A program made the translations under genes and the position numbers. A stretch of 64,000 nt of DNA from positions 143,315,405-143,379,404 of the forward strand of contig OX422221.1 of NCBI GenBank assembly GCA_949130495.1. The letters run 5' to 3'. The notes under the pieces are model-generated. The model did no database searches. It was not told where the DNA came from and saw only the letters and a program-made list of their open reading frames with translations. The DNA is from Sambucus nigra (lineage: Eukaryota > Streptophyta > Magnoliopsida > Dipsacales > Adoxaceae). Shown one piece after another: positions 1 to 11,869 of this stretch (the first letter of the stretch is position 1; each line of letters starts with the position of its first letter).

Positions 1-391
1 GGTAACATTGATCAACGTTAAGAAGTGTCTTGGTGACATAGTAAATGGGATCTTGGTGCTAATCTTCATCACACATCAAGGTCGAGCTGACTTCATGATC
101 GAATATTGTAAGATACAGGAAAATCGTGTTCCTGAATTTAGGATTAAAAGTAGAGGAGGTTGATTAGGTAAGACTTGATTTCTTTGAGTGATTTTGAACA
201 TTCCTCATTTAGAGTTAGGCCTTTCTCCCTTTTTAATGGCTAAAAAATGGTCGTCACTTATCGAACGATTTAAAGATGAAGCGATTAAGAGCTTCCAACA
301 TCCCTATTAACCTTTTAATATCGCCAAGTGTTTTTGATGGCTCAACATTATTAATCACTATAATCTAGTCGGGGTTGGTCTCAATCTCCCT
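1..391 (-). pseudogene. Tat/Ogre-lineage pol remnant, segment after the RT core
   Basis: Read on the minus strand this continues the reverse transcriptase at 392-886. After a stop, the frame gives INNVEPSKTLGDIKRLIGML followed by EALNRFIFKSFDK, which is the typical RT thumb/connection of Tat-type Ty3/gypsy elements (usual form P-KT-EIQ-L-G---ALNRFI--S-DK). Several stop codons interrupt it, and homology fades toward position 1, where RNase H would be expected. The element runs off the left edge of the window. It makes no functional product. Confidence 0.6.
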
Positions 392-886
392 TTAGTTGAC
401 TAAGTACCTAAGGAACTTCCCAGATTGGACTTCGAATGAGAACTTGGCTACATTGAGCTTCATTCCGTAATATCCGAGAATCTCAATAGCCTTTGCTAAG
501 TCTTGCAAGTGGTCGGCTTGACGCTTGATTTTGATAAGCAAGTCATGTATGTAGACCTCCATGGTGTATGCAAGCCATTCCTTGAAAATTTTGGTGACCA
601 ACCACAGATATGTAGCTCCTTTATTCTTGAGACCATATAACATAACTTGGTAATAGTATAGATCGGGATTGGTGATGAATGAGGTTTTATTTTGATCAGG
701 GAAGAACAAAAGGATTTTATGGTACCCTGAGTGCCCATGTAGGAATCTCATCCATTCATGGATAACTCTGGAGCCGACTAATTGGTCGATCTTTGGCAAA
801 TGAAAGTTGTATTTAAGACAATATTTATTGAGGTTGGTGAAGTCTATACACACTATCCACTTCTTATTATTTTTGTTTACTACCAC
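392..886 (-). pseudogene. Reverse transcriptase core, Tat-lineage Ty3/gypsy, catalytically dead
   Basis: The 164-codon open stretch covers much of an RT domain. Recognisable blocks in order are KKWIVCIDFTNLNKY (usual K-RVCVDYTDLNKA), FHLPKIDQLV, FLHGHSGYHKI (usual FMDAYSGYNQI), DQNKTSFIT, YGLKNKGATY, MEVYIHDLLIK (usual MEVYVDDM-VKS) and the C-terminal GMKLNVAKFSFEVQSGKFL. Two of the three catalytic aspartates are gone: residue 50 is His, and the YVDD box reads YIHD (residues 112-115). The wording of the C-terminal block matches Tat-type (Retand/Ogre relatives) elements rather than Athila or chromoviruses. It is an old fossil with no start-codon context; the Met is fortuitous. Confidence 0.85.
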
Positions 887-1600
887 TAGGTTAGATAACC
901 ATTTAGGGAATTGAAGTTATCTAATGGACATTATCTCTAGAATTTTACCTACCTCTCCTCCTCTATGACCTTTGCTATTTTAGGGGATGGCCAATGAGAC
1001 TTTTATATGATTAGAGGGTACGTTGGATCCACGTGAAGTCGATGACACATGACTTCGGGATAGATCCTAGGCATATTATAAGACTTCAAAGAAAACAGGT
1101 TTCTAAGAAAACCTACAGTTATTTTCCTTCAGCGAAGAAAATAGTTTTTTTCTTTCCTAGTCGACGAGTGAACTACCGATTATAAATTTCTTCTTTGGGT
1201 GTGATCCATTAAACACTACCTCTTGTAATAGTTCCATGACACTGTCGGTAGGGGCTATCTTTAATATCCATTATTCTACATTTTGTGATGCATTTGAGCT
1301 TTTGGTGGTAAGTTTAGGGACATTTGCATAGCGTGTAGCCATCATATTTCAAGTTTGACATTGTAAGGAGAATCAATGTCCACAACTAGGAACTTGATTA
1401 GCTTCGAGATGTTTGCAGTTTGGACGGTTAAGACCACCTTTTCTAATGGAATAGTCATATTTTAAGCAAAGTTAAATAGTGGGATGGTCGCTTCTTTCAA
1501 GTACTCCATTTTGAGATTAAGTTTGCTGAACATCTCTATATACATAAGCTCAAAGGAGCTTCCCCGATCAACTAGTAACTATCCACATCCTAGTTTGCAA
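887..1600 (-). pseudogene. Retropepsin and linker upstream of the RT fossil
   Basis: On the minus strand, around 1,450-1,575, one frame reads LVDRGSSFELMYIEMFSKLN followed by LKMEYLKEATIPLFNFA. This matches the retropepsin core of plant gypsy elements (V-DTGSSAD-LY---F-K--L). The catalytic Asp is kept but the usual Thr of DTGSS is Arg. A stop follows, then IPLEKVVLTVQT and FLVVDIDSPYN as the later protease strands. The remaining bases to 887 contain many stops and link to the RT. Together with 1-886 this is one decayed minus-strand element in the order PR-RT-RNase H. No LTR is visible. Confidence 0.6.
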
Positions 1601-2313
1601 TCCTTAGGGTTATGATAACAGGCTTTTTATGTATGGTCGTTTTCTTTAAAAGTCTAGTCTCAAAATCTCTTGGTTACCTACAAAACATGTTAAATAACTC
1701 ATATTGTGTTAAGTACGGGTATGAATCCAACTTTCAAGGTGAAATAAATAGCGGGAATACTTGTAATTCCATTTTTTTATTAAAACTTTTTTATAGAATT
1801 TTTTTATGTTTTTTAAAACAACTTCACAGGAGAATGAATTAATTAATGCTAAATCAAATGTAAACTAAAAATAATACGTAACCAGGCGTGATAAATGTGA
1901 GAAGATTCAAGAGAGGTGATGACACCACGTGTACAGTTTTTTTTAATTTCTTAATTTATTGAATTGAAATATTTTGAGATAATATTAAATTCATAATATA
2001 ACTCTCGTTATAATTATAAATTGAATAATATCTTTTTCATAAAACTAATTTAAAAAGGTCACACTTTAAAAAAAAAACTAAGATTTATACTCTTTTAAAT
2101 AATTGTACGATACGCAAATTTTTCTGCCAAATCACGTTCTTGAAATGCGTCTTGAGATGCGTTCAATGTCTTTACAATATCAACACTTTATTACAAAAAT
2201 AAGAATAAAAATTAAACCTAAAAACTATTCTAAAGCTAAACTAATTTTTGTGTTTTTTTTTTGAATTTTTTTATGTTCTTAAAGTGTAAAAACATATGAC
2301 ATTGGAAAGTGTC
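1601..2313. other. Gene-free AT-rich spacer
   Basis: No coding or element signature is recognised. A short 76-codon plus-strand frame at 1,612-1,842 is low-complexity and looks accidental. The stretch separates the Tat fossil from the foldback element. Confidence 0.5.
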
Positions 2314-2582
2314 ACGGTCTATTTGGTTTGCAACTATAATTCTATTTTCTACGTATAAATATAATTCTGATAAAAATTTGCGTTTGTCAACCTGTTTTTA
2401 AACACTGAGGCCCCGTTTGGTTCTCTATTCAGAAAATTCGATTTAAACACTGTTTCTAAATACAGTTTTAAAATTCAGTTTTTTGTGTTTATAATTATTG
2501 GTGTGCGTTTGGTAAAGTTGTTTTTAAATACAGTTTTTTGAAAATTTGACAAAATTGACAAATATGTATATTTATATCATAC

Positions 2583-2585
<3 letters not shown>

Positions 2586-2638
<53 letters not shown>
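2586..2638. repeat. (TG)n microsatellite
   Basis: About 26 TG units in the left arm of the foldback element. The mirror position in the right arm (3,909-3,948) carries a CG/CA/TA mixed run, so the two arms have diverged by microsatellite change. Confidence 0.95.
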
Positions 2639-2646
<8 letters not shown>

Positions 2647-2674
2647 TTATGTATGTACATATAAACATACATAA

Positions 2675-2936
2675 AACTTTCATACATACATGATACATGA
2701 ATGTATACATACATACATACATCATAAATTATATACATGTACATTTAATAACATGTATTTTTAGGTATATTTAATGAGGTATGTTGTGGAGTTTATATAT
2801 ATATATATAACTTTCATACATACATGATACATGAATGTATACATATACATACATACATACATCATAAATTATATACACGTACATTTAATATCATGTATTT
2901 TTAGGTATATTTAATGAGGTATGTTAGGGAGTTTAA
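2675..2936. repeat. 134-bp tandem duplication in the foldback arm
   Basis: Two copies start with AACTTTCATACATACATGAT at 2,675 and 2,809 and end with GAGGTATGTTGNGGAGTTTA or a close variant. The duplication is absent from the right arm and accounts for part of the arm-length asymmetry. Confidence 0.85.
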
Positions 2937-4285
2937 CTCTCTATCTCTCTCTATATATATATATATAATGATGTCGCATATATAATTCACTATAAAATTA
3001 TATACATACATGAATTGATAATATTTTTTAATACATATGTACTATATGTATATTTTATATTATTCCATACATTAATAATATATGTATAAAACTATATATA
3101 AGTATCATGTATCTATTGATAATATTATTTAATTTTATATTATTCCATACGTAATTTTGTGTATATGTACATATATATTTTTTATTTATAAGAATTACAC
3201 ACATTAATGTATTATGTATGTATATTATATATTAAGGTATAATTGCTTTAAAATATTAAGAATGAATAATTCTGAGTTGAAAAAAAAAAACAGATGTTAT
3301 AAAACACCCAAAATCTGTTTTATGAAAAACTTGATTATAACACAGGAATATTATAATTCTGTGTTTAAAAACAGGTTGCCAAACGAAGATTTTTATCAGA
3401 ATTGTATTTAAACACAGAAAACAGAATTATAGTTGCAAACCAAACAGGTCCTGAATTATAATATTTCTGTGTTATAATCAAGTTTTTTAGAAAACAGGTT
3501 GAGGGTGTTTTATAACTTTTGTTTTTTATTTTTCATCTCAAAATTATTCACTCTTAATATTTCAATGCATTTATACCTTAATATATAATGTACATACATA
3601 ATACATTAATATGTGTTATAAATAAAAAATATATATGTAGATGCACAGAAAATTACATATGGAATAAGAGAAAGTTAAATAATATTATCAATAGATACAT
3701 GATACTTATATATAGTTTTATACATATATTATTAATGTATGAAATAATATAAAATATACATATAGTACATATGTATTAAGAAAATATTATCCATTCATGT
3801 ATGTATACAATTTTATAGTGAAATATAAATGAAATATCATTATGATGTATGTATGTATGTATGTATCATGTATGTATGAAAATTTTATGTATGCTTATAT
3901 ATGTATACACGCGCACGTGCGTGCGCGCGCGCGCGCACACACACACATATATATATATATACATGTTTGTCAATTTTGTCAAATTTTCAAAAAAAAGTAT
4001 TTAAAACAAGTTTACTAAATGCGCACCAATAATTATAAATACAAAAAATTGAATTTTTAAATTGTATTTAAAAATAACGTTTAATTTGAATTTCCTAAAT
4101 ATAGATCCAAACGAGCCGCCGTCTCTTTATTTCGTTTATGAGAGAGTCTTTCTTCTTCTTTTGCTCCCAACTCCTTCTTTTTATAACCCACGAGTCAAAT
4201 ATTTTCTAGCAAGCTTGGGTGGGATTTGAAAATGATAAGTGAACACATGTGGGTTTTGAATAAAGAGGTTCCAATTATTTTGGAC

Positions 4286-6112
4286 TTTTAGGTTGTGTTT
4301 GTTTTTTTGTCTGAATCTGAAGTTTGAAGTCTGAATCTGAAAAAGTTATTTGTTTGTTGTCTGAATGAAACTTCTGAATGTATAGTGTTTGTTTGCAGAT
4401 TTATGTCTGAAATCAGAATGCAGATTATTTGGACCATTTGACCCTTATATTTATTGTATATACAAAATGTATATTTAAAACATTCATGACCATAAATAAA
4501 TATTATTACACACAATATGCAATTTCATACGTAAATAATATTAGTCATTCCAAGTAATAAGGAATTTGCATAGTAAAAAATGCTTAAAAATATGCAAAAA
4601 CTGATTAAGTAGCTATTAAAAGTCACAAAATACTAATAAGGCTGAATTATATATCATATTTTCTACTAATTAGTTAATCTGCAATTTGATCATGTAAATT
4701 AATCATTTCTTGTTGCGGTGCTCGTCCAAATATATTAGAAAAACATATTTTTAGCAAAAAGATGATTTTAATGAAAAAAAAAAGATTTATTTAATAAAAA
4801 AAATAAAAACAAAAAACACTGGTTATTGTCGTTGGCGCAGACCCACATTCACAATACAATAACCAATCGCAACACGTCATATCACGTATCGCAACAGTTT
4901 TACCAAAAAATAAAAAAATGCTTTATCAAAAAAAAAACTTAAATCGATTTGTTAGTGCCGTTGGAGCGGATCCACATCCATTAAACGATACAGTTTCGCG
5001 CCAACAATAATAACCGATTACTTATCGTTTTTTTTAATATGTTGGTCCACGCCAGCGGTATAAAAAAGTAAAATGATTTTTTATAAATATAGTAAAATGA
5101 TTTTTTTTAATAGTAAAAAATGGTCAGCGCCAACAGTATAAAAAAGTACGACTCAATGTCGCGTCACATTTTAATTGGGATCGTGAACGTGTTTGTTAAA
5201 AAATAAAAGATTCATAATCATATTATGTCATTTTTTAATTGGTTTGTGTTAAGTAAAAAAAAATCTTTTCGTGTCGTCTTGTATTTATGTTTTTTAATTA
5301 GACCGATTTTTTTTAATTTGAAAGTTATACATTGTAAAAATAAATAATGGTTATATATTGTAAAAGTAAATAGATTTTTTTGACTTATTAAATGGTGTGA
5401 GTGGCTATTTTCTTATTTGTAGATTTTATAGCGCGATGTAAATATTTATCAACATCTTTTCAACTCTTTAATTTATAGAAAAGATAATAGTTTTATCCAA
5501 ATCTCCGATGACATATGTCTAACATATGTCGGCTACTTTATGACATATGTTGACATATGACAACAACTATTATACATCTCATTCCTATTTTGCACAGAAG
5601 GTTACTTTCTTCCACAAAATTGTATGATACAAATTTTAGAGGGGCAAAAGATGTCATAAACATAAAGAAAAAAAGAACGAGGAAAGCATTTGGAGCCAAG
5701 GTCTGATTTTTTTTTTACGTTTTTTTATGACTTTATTATGAAGCTCATCTACCCGTTTTGGAAAAAAAGGTAGAAGAAACAAGAAGGAAGGAAAAACATA
5801 CCTCTTGAATATGTTTTTTGCAGTTGTGAAACTCTTCTTCACCATTTTTTTTGTGTATTATTGTGACTATATATAGATTTTGTTAGAAAGAGTTTTGTTG
5901 TTTCTAAACTATTTGTTATTAATTTTTAACACGATTCTGATAAATATGGACTATCTATAGGATTGTAATTTCAAAAAAATAATAAGGGTATTGTTGTAAA
6001 AGCATTTTCATTTAGATTTCAATTTCCAGAGTCAGAGGGTTCTGAACCTCTTAATCATTAAGAGAAGAATATAATCGTCAGTGTCTGAAATGTCTACAAA
6101 ACAAACATATTT
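4286..6112. mobile_element. Probable hAT-like non-autonomous element
   Basis: The left edge reads GGTTGTGTTTGTTT then repeated TCTGAATCTGAA words. The right edge, read inversely, gives ATATGTTTGTTTTGTAGACA then TTTCAGACACTGA and an AGAGGTTCAGA block. These paired TGTTTGTTT / CAGAC-rich ends resemble those of plant non-autonomous hAT-like elements, but the inverted repeat is imperfect and I could not fix a target duplication. The interior is AT-rich, codes for nothing recognisable, and carries four copies of the GC-rich dyad described in the findings (4,828, 4,955, 5,044 and 5,122). Confidence 0.35.
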
Positions 6113-6134
6113 TTACTGGGTGTGGCTAATGGCA

Positions 6135-6873
6135 CTCCTTAGATTCTTAAAACACTCAAAAAAAAATTTAAAAGACAAAATTATCCTTTTTCCTAACATC
6201 AAACAAATTCCAAACATTCTCAACAATTTTTTTAATTAAATAATTAAAAAAATTGCTTTATTATAAAGTTAAATAAAAGTAGACTTTTATTATTAAAAAA
6301 AATGGACATTTTTTTAAAAATAAATTGTAAAACAATTTTTTTAAATTATTATTTTTTTAAAATGGACATATTTAAAAAAAAACAGTTGGATATAACTTAT
6401 TTGAAAAAACTAATAGTTATATTTATTAAACAGTGTTATATGTTCAACAATTAATCAGGGTTACAATTCTTTCTCAAATTATATTTTTAGAAATTATTTT
6501 TTTAATAACTAATTCGTGGTAAGATTTTTTTGGTTAAAAAATATTTTTTATATATCTTAGATTAATGATTGGTTAGTGCCGCTCGCGCTGATCCACGTCA
6601 TTTTTTAAATAAGTTATATCCAACTGTTTTTTAAAAATATGTCCATTTTAAAAAAATAATGATTTTTATAAAAAAAATGTTTTACAATTTATTTTTAAAA
6701 AAATGTCCAATTTTATTTAATTAAAAAACATCTACTTTTATTTAACTTTATAATAAAATAGTTTTTATAATTATTTAATTAAAAAATTGTTAAGAATGCC
6801 TGGAATTTATTTGATATTAGGGAGAAGGGTAATTTTGTCTTTTAATTTTTTTTGGACTGTTTTAAGAATCTAA
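6135..6873. mobile_element. Foldback element with about 280-bp arms
   Basis: The left end CCTTAGATTCTTAAAACA is mirrored by TGTTTTAAGAATCTAAGG at the right end, and the arms pair along most of their length (for example CAGTTGGATATAACTTATTT at about 6,390 against AAATAAGTTATATCCAACTG at about 6,605). The central 6,430-6,597 holds a GC-rich dyad (6,576-6,594) in an otherwise AT-rich unpaired loop. No open reading frame is present. Confidence 0.8.
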
Positions 6874-7118
6874 GGGTCCATTTGGTAGTCTTCCAATTCC
6901 AAGGTAAATTCAGAAAAAGTTGGAAAATTCTGGTCTTTTCCAGCTTTTACGCTGTTTGATAGCCATAATTTGCGTTAAAATTTGTTTTCTATGTACAACA
7001 CCCCTTAAGCACAATTTGTCACCTTAGGGTGGAATTCAATTCTTTGGGGGGGGGTTGTTTGCCACCTTTGGGTGACAAATCACTCAAAACCAATTTTTTT
7101 AAAAACTCTATATATTTC

Positions 7119-7154
<36 letters not shown>

Positions 7155-7645
7155 CGTATATTTCATATATTTATGTATTTCGTACATTTATATAATTTAT
7201 ATATTTTAATATATATTTATATTTCATATATTTTTTATATATCATATATATAATATATTCCTTATATTTATATATTTCATACATTTAATTTATTTCGTGT
7301 ACTCATATATTTGGTATGATTAATATATTTCATATACTTTGTATAATTTTTAAATATAATTCATTTATTTCGTATATATAATTTATATTATATTTATACT
7401 GAATATATATTATTTACAGAATACACACACACACACACACATGCACACATATATTATATATATACTGAATATTTATATTGAATATAATATATATTCATAT
7501 ATTCTGTAAATAATATCTTATATTTTCATAGATTTTGTACGTTTAATAAAATATATATTTGTATATTTTGTATATTTAATAATATAAAAAATATATGATA
7601 TATTATTAAATATACTAAACATATGAATATATATTTCATAAATAT

Positions 7646-7690
<45 letters not shown>
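6874..7690. mobile_element. Left part of a PIF/Harbinger-like element, AT-rich
   Basis: GGGTCCATTTGGTAGTC directly follows TAA, the same configuration as the complete element at 33,038. No matching right terminus is visible, so it is probably truncated. The interior is dominated by TA-rich sequence with (AT)n runs at 7,123-7,152 and 7,649-7,688, a (CA)n run near 7,425-7,441, and a local palindrome (TATTATTTACAGAATA near 7,410 against TATTCTGTAAATAATA near 7,499). Open frames here are translations of TA repeats. Confidence 0.4.
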
Positions 7691-7693
<3 letters not shown>

Positions 7694-8385
7694 AGAAATC
7701 CAGGCTTGATAATGTTGGATATCTTGTTTGAGGGATAAGAAGTTATAGATAAGAGATGTGAGAATCTCCATGGCAACAACATATTGATAGATACATTTTC
7801 GAGTTTTGTTCCCACAAGAAAGGCTTGATATTCTGCCTAGGTACCCTTGTAGCCACGAGATCAAACCCTACATAGTTCGGTTATTGTGGTAAGCCTCATG
7901 GAAAGGTTCCAATATGATGTGTGTGCAAGTGTTAAGACTTGTTTTAAGAGTGGCGTAAGCTATATGTAAGATAAATGGTAGCTTTAGTGGAGGTTCAGAA
8001 TGAGGATGCACTCGAAGTCACCGATAAAGACATCCATGTATCTCAGTTGATCACTAACTCGAAGGTGTTGTTGAATCTTCGTGTCATTTTGCAAATATAG
8101 GAAATAAGATGTTTAGATATCCCCTACTACCCGCGGGTACATGGTATAATCGGAGGAGGTGTATTTAGGATTGGAGTGGATAATAAGTCAGTAATACTGA
8201 TATATGTATCCCTTATCAACATGGTTAAATTCTTATAGGTGTCGTAGGTACTCGTTCTGATCCGAAGTGATATAGATGATAACTTTGTGTGACAAAGGAG
8301 GTTTGGACTAGATATGGAGCTATGGCTAAAAGATAATACAAACTGAGATACATATTATAAGGCTTTGCCTCACGAGTGAGGCTAG
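7691..8385. other. Unassigned sequence, possible decayed retroelement fragment
   Basis: A minus-strand frame near 7,790-7,830 reads AEYQAFLVGTKLE, which resembles the NNxAEYxAxLxGLxLA block of the archaeal-type RNase H in Tat elements. The match is short and the flanking frames do not support it. The rest shows nothing recognisable. Treat as unknown. Confidence 0.2.
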
Positions 8386-11146
8386 TGTAATACCCCGTAT
8401 TTTTATGCTATATTAATTTGGGGATTTATTAATATTAATGTGAATTAATTATTTAATAAAAATCCGGAAATTAATTATGTTATAATTATTAACGTGATGA
8501 GAGTTAGTAATTATGGGAAATTTTGTTGAATATTACTAATGAGCAGAGTAATATATAATAGTGGCCATATTAAATGTCACGAGTGAATAAAATGACAATT
8601 TTAGAAATTTGAGTCGGGACGCGCCGTGTCGCGCCGGGACTAAATATTGATAAATAAAATTAATATTTTATAAGTTGTTCGTATGGTCGTTTTGAGTGCG
8701 CCAACGCGTCCGGAAGGGTCGATATAGTCAGAAAAGTATACCCGGGAGTTTGATTTGGGTCTCGGGGCATTTTTAGGCCTAATTAGTACCCCGGGAGGGC
8801 ATTTTAGTCATTTTGTATTTTTGGACCCACGAAAATTAAAGGGGTTATATCAGATGTTTAGGTTATCTCCTAGGGCTCAAAACACTAGAACAGCCATTGG
8901 AGAGGAGAGGAGAGAGCTCTCAAGGCATTCCAAGGCTCAAAACTCACCCGTTTGCACCACCGCCAACGCGTAGATCGCGAGACGGGGAACGCAACCACAC
9001 CAAATTCAACACCAAACCAGATTTCTGAAAATCCCAAGCAAGTGTTTATCTTGCTTATTTCGTTGATGCATCATCCATATTAGTTTAGGAGTTATTAGGA
9101 TGAGATTTATGAAAGAAAAACCCAATTTAAGATGGGAAATTTTCATGTAGTGATGATTTATATGATATTCTGGAAACCCTTTGTCATGTAAAGGATTAAG
9201 AGTTTGATTAAGAAAAGAGTTCTAATCAGATACAAACACTAAAAAAAAAATTTATTCCGGACGATCGGACCGTTTGAATTAGATAAAATTTTATAGAGAA
9301 TTAGCTGAAGACGAGAGGAAACTACTGAAAAAAATTCAGCTCGATCGGACCGTTCAATATTTTTAAATATTTTTTTTTGCTAGACAGTTTTATATTTTGA
9401 GGACTCTTAGAGATAATAAAAATTCAATTAAAACTCCATTTTAATTCCAATTTCGAAACCGTTTGAAATTCTCATCTTTGAAAATAAAATTCAAAATCCT
9501 TTAATGTAAGGCGAAATCTATATTTTTGGGATATTTTGCATAAGGGATAATGTAAGTATATATTAAAGGGGAGAGACACGTAAGAGAGAGTTACGTTGGA
9601 ACATAAATGGATATCTACTGAATTGTACATTTGGAAGAATAGAGTCCATGAGGGTTACGTAGTAAGTTGGAAAAACCCTTCGAATTAAAGTTAGAAACGA
9701 ACCATTATACTTGATAAATAATAATGGGAAAATAAGGATAAATGTTGTGAATGTGGGTTATTGGATAAACCTAAATTGATATAATAAAAGTGGTATATTT
9801 ATATGATTGTGTATGCATATATTATATACTTGTGAAAATCATGCCCGCGCTACTTGCTATCCCTGAGGTTTCCGCGCTGGGACGATCTTATCTCATGTGC
9901 CTTATGGGGGATATTGACTCGTACCCTAGAAGATAGAAATCCTAGGTACAGGCTATCGAATCGGTAGTCACGGTCCTAAGAGACGTGAGGGTATGTACTG
10001 ACCTCTTGGACTTGGAAACTATGCTTCGCCTCAATATTGTTTGTGTATGTATTTATATAGTTCGAGAGTGATTCCGAACTTGTATTCCCTTTAGTACGAT
10101 TGATACGGGGATTGGATAGCAGAGTATGCCCGCACCATAAAATTTATGTGGGGTGCTGTTAGAATATATATATTATACGAGTATTTAATATATATATGAA
10201 CTTCTGAAATATGGGAAACTGCTTACTGTGTTATGGTAAGTAAGACATGTATAATGACTCAAATTGGAAATACTTGTTTTGAAAAGTATAATATGATATT
10301 GAAAAAAACTTTATGAATCAATAAAGTTAAAATGAACGTTTTGTACTAAATGAAATTATCCTTTTTAAACCATGATGTTGTTAAATCTTAAATTTTGAGA
10401 GTCACCTAAGATAAGTTAAATCCTTGGGGAAGGATGGTGTGATATATGATGAGATAAACCATTGGGAAGGTTAGTGCGATAGGAGTGCACATTAGAAGAG
10501 AGGCGATAATTTCTCAAGAGAGTGTCGAACTAATATGTTGTTGCATTGGCCTGTATCAATTTAAATACTTGCTAAAGGAATTTTTAAATCATATACACTA
10601 TCGGGCTCTGACCCGTTTCTATTCCTCTTTCTCTCTTGTATATATATGTATATATTACAGGTGCCCAGCCACAGGGGCGTCTTGTTTAGGATCCCTTGGA
10701 AGGAACGTGCTGCAGCTTAGGTGGGAGTTGCAGGCCACTTGCTTAGACGATTTCATTTACTTGATTCCACTTCTATCATTCTCCTTGTTGGGCATGTGTC
10801 TCCCTTTCCACTATTTATCTATTTTATTGGGGCATTTGTATTTCAGTTATTTCTAGTACTGTTACTTTGGGATTTATTCAGCATGTATGTTTTACTTTAA
10901 GTTTTAAATGCTGGGATTGGGTTGTTAAATGTTAAATTATTGGATTGATTATTTAATAAAATAAATAAATAAAATTGGAAAGTAATGTTTGAAAAATGGT
11001 TTTGACACTTAGCTAAATTAAATAGGGTGTTAAATTTGGAAAAGTTATTTTTATGACAGTGATGTTAAGAATGAACCAACTGTTCACCTTGATTTTAATT
11101 TAATAAAGGAGTGATCCCCCGATATTTAATTAGGCGGGGTGTCACA
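8386..11146 (+). mobile_element. LTR of a Tekay/Del-type Ty3/gypsy element (2.76 kb)
   Basis: The LTR begins TGTAATACCCCGTATTTTTA and ends GGCGGGGTGTCACA, followed two bases later by a primer-binding site and then gag, so it is a 5' LTR. Termini agree with the other Tekay-like LTRs in the window (43,876, 53,565 and 45,982). Internal landmarks are two palindrome-containing GATCGGACCGTT words (about 9,258-9,278 and 9,341-9,356), a conserved CGGGCTCTGACCCGTTT at 10,602-10,618, and a TATATATATGTATATATT stretch at 10,638-10,656 that is likely the core promoter. The long LTR fits Tekay/Del chromoviruses. No 3' LTR partner is present. Confidence 0.85.
10602..10656 (+). promoter_or_regulatory. Probable LTR core promoter
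   Basis: A conserved GC word (CGGGCTCTGACCCGTTT) shared by all four Tekay-type LTRs is followed by a pyrimidine stretch and a TATATATATGTATATATT segment, then ACAGGTGCCCAGCCACAGG. The last block is also conserved in the 44-kb and 54-kb LTRs. Position and composition suggest the TATA region of the LTR; this is inference. Confidence 0.4.
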
Positions 11147-11148
11147 GG

Positions 11149-11160
11149 TGGTATCAGAGC
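11149..11160 (+). other. Primer-binding site, initiator-Met tRNA type
   Basis: TGGTATCAGAGC lies two bases after the LTR end and is the standard plant sequence complementary to the 3' end of initiator methionine tRNA. It fixes the element's orientation as plus. Confidence 0.9.
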
Positions 11161-11331
11161 ATCAGGTTTTAGTGTCCATAGGATCTGTACGGCTTATTTT
11201 CGCTTTCAGCTTAACGTTTTTGCTATAGAACCCTATTTTTAGGATTGTTGTATTCCTGCTTTTACATTTACGTCTCCATCCATTTGGGATTTGATAATGA
11301 CTGGAGACTAATAAACTTCTTCACGTTTCAG

Positions 11332-11868
11332 ATGCCTCTGAGACGTGCACCGAAGGATAGGCGTGCCCAGGCCGAGCAACCAGCAGCTCTGGCACAAGGA
11401 ACTATGAATGCTAATGAAGTAGCCGCCATTGTTGCTCAGGCGGTGAATTCCGCGCTAGCGGTGGTTCAGCAGGCTCCACCCCAGATTCAGGCAGTGGCGC
11501 CAGTACCAGCACAGCTTCCATCTGCATGGGAGAGGGTTAGGGACGCTTTTCAGAAGGCACATCCCCCTGAGTTCTCTGGTACCTCAGATATCGTCACAGT
11601 CAGCCAATGGAAGAAAGACATCCAGCGGCATCTTCATATGTATGAGTGCACTGACGTGCAAAGGCAGTTATTGGCTTCCTTTAAGCTGGTGGGGGCCGCT
11701 TTGCAGTGGTGGGAGTCCACTACCACCTTGGAGGAGAGGGACACGGTCCCTATTCAGTCATTTTGGGAGCGGTTTGACCGCAAGTACTTTCCACCCGTCG
11801 TGCAGACTGAGATGAGGCAGAAATTACTGAATTTGAAACAGGAGAACTCTACCGTTGTAGAACAATGA
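11332..11868 (+). pseudogene. gag: Gag N-terminal part, Tekay/Del-type Ty3/gypsy, truncated
   Basis: Gag would form the capsid of the retrotransposon particle. I start it at the Met of MPLRRAPKDRRAQAEQP, the usual M-P-RR opening of chromovirus gag, 172 bases after the PBS; an upstream in-frame Met at 11,245 lies in the leader. Seen in order: a basic N-terminus, an Ala/Gln-rich linker (VAAIVAQAVNSALAVVQQAP), then the retrotransposon gag domain with WERVRDAFQKAHPPEFSGT, VSQWKKDI, LLASFKLVGAALQWWES, FWERFDRKYFPP and MRQKLLNLKQENSTVVE. The last block normally continues into a long C-terminus, zinc knuckle and pol. Here it stops at a TGA after VEQ, and the following DNA is unrelated. The piece is about 178 codons of a gene that usually exceeds 400. 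The open frame is intact up to the break, so truncation looks more recent than general decay. Confidence 0.85.
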
Positions 11869-11869
11869 G

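Larger units (their letters stand above)
2314..4118. mobile_element. Long foldback (inverted-repeat) DNA element, compound
   Basis: The left part starting at GGCCCCGTTTGG (about 2,409) is matched in inverse orientation by the right end near 4,110 (reverse complement GGCTCGTTTGGATC). Pairing continues inward: ATAATTATTGGTGTGCG pairs with CGCACCAATAATTAT at 4,022-4,036, and 2,950-3,440 pairs closely with 3,450-3,900. A further roughly 90-bp tip (2,317-2,408) is an inverted copy of 3,357-3,447, so two related inverted-repeat elements or a rearranged one are superimposed. The left arm is longer by about 290 bp, partly because of a 134-bp tandem duplication and a TG run. No transposase is present and target duplication is unclear. 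The GGCCCGTTTGG-type terminus is common in plant PIF/hAT-type non-autonomous elements. Confidence 0.75.

Noticed and set aside
2495..2725. 76-codon minus frame with a long His-Thr repeat
   Set aside because: It is the translation of the (TG)n microsatellite and neighbouring TA-rich sequence; no domain and no conservation signal.
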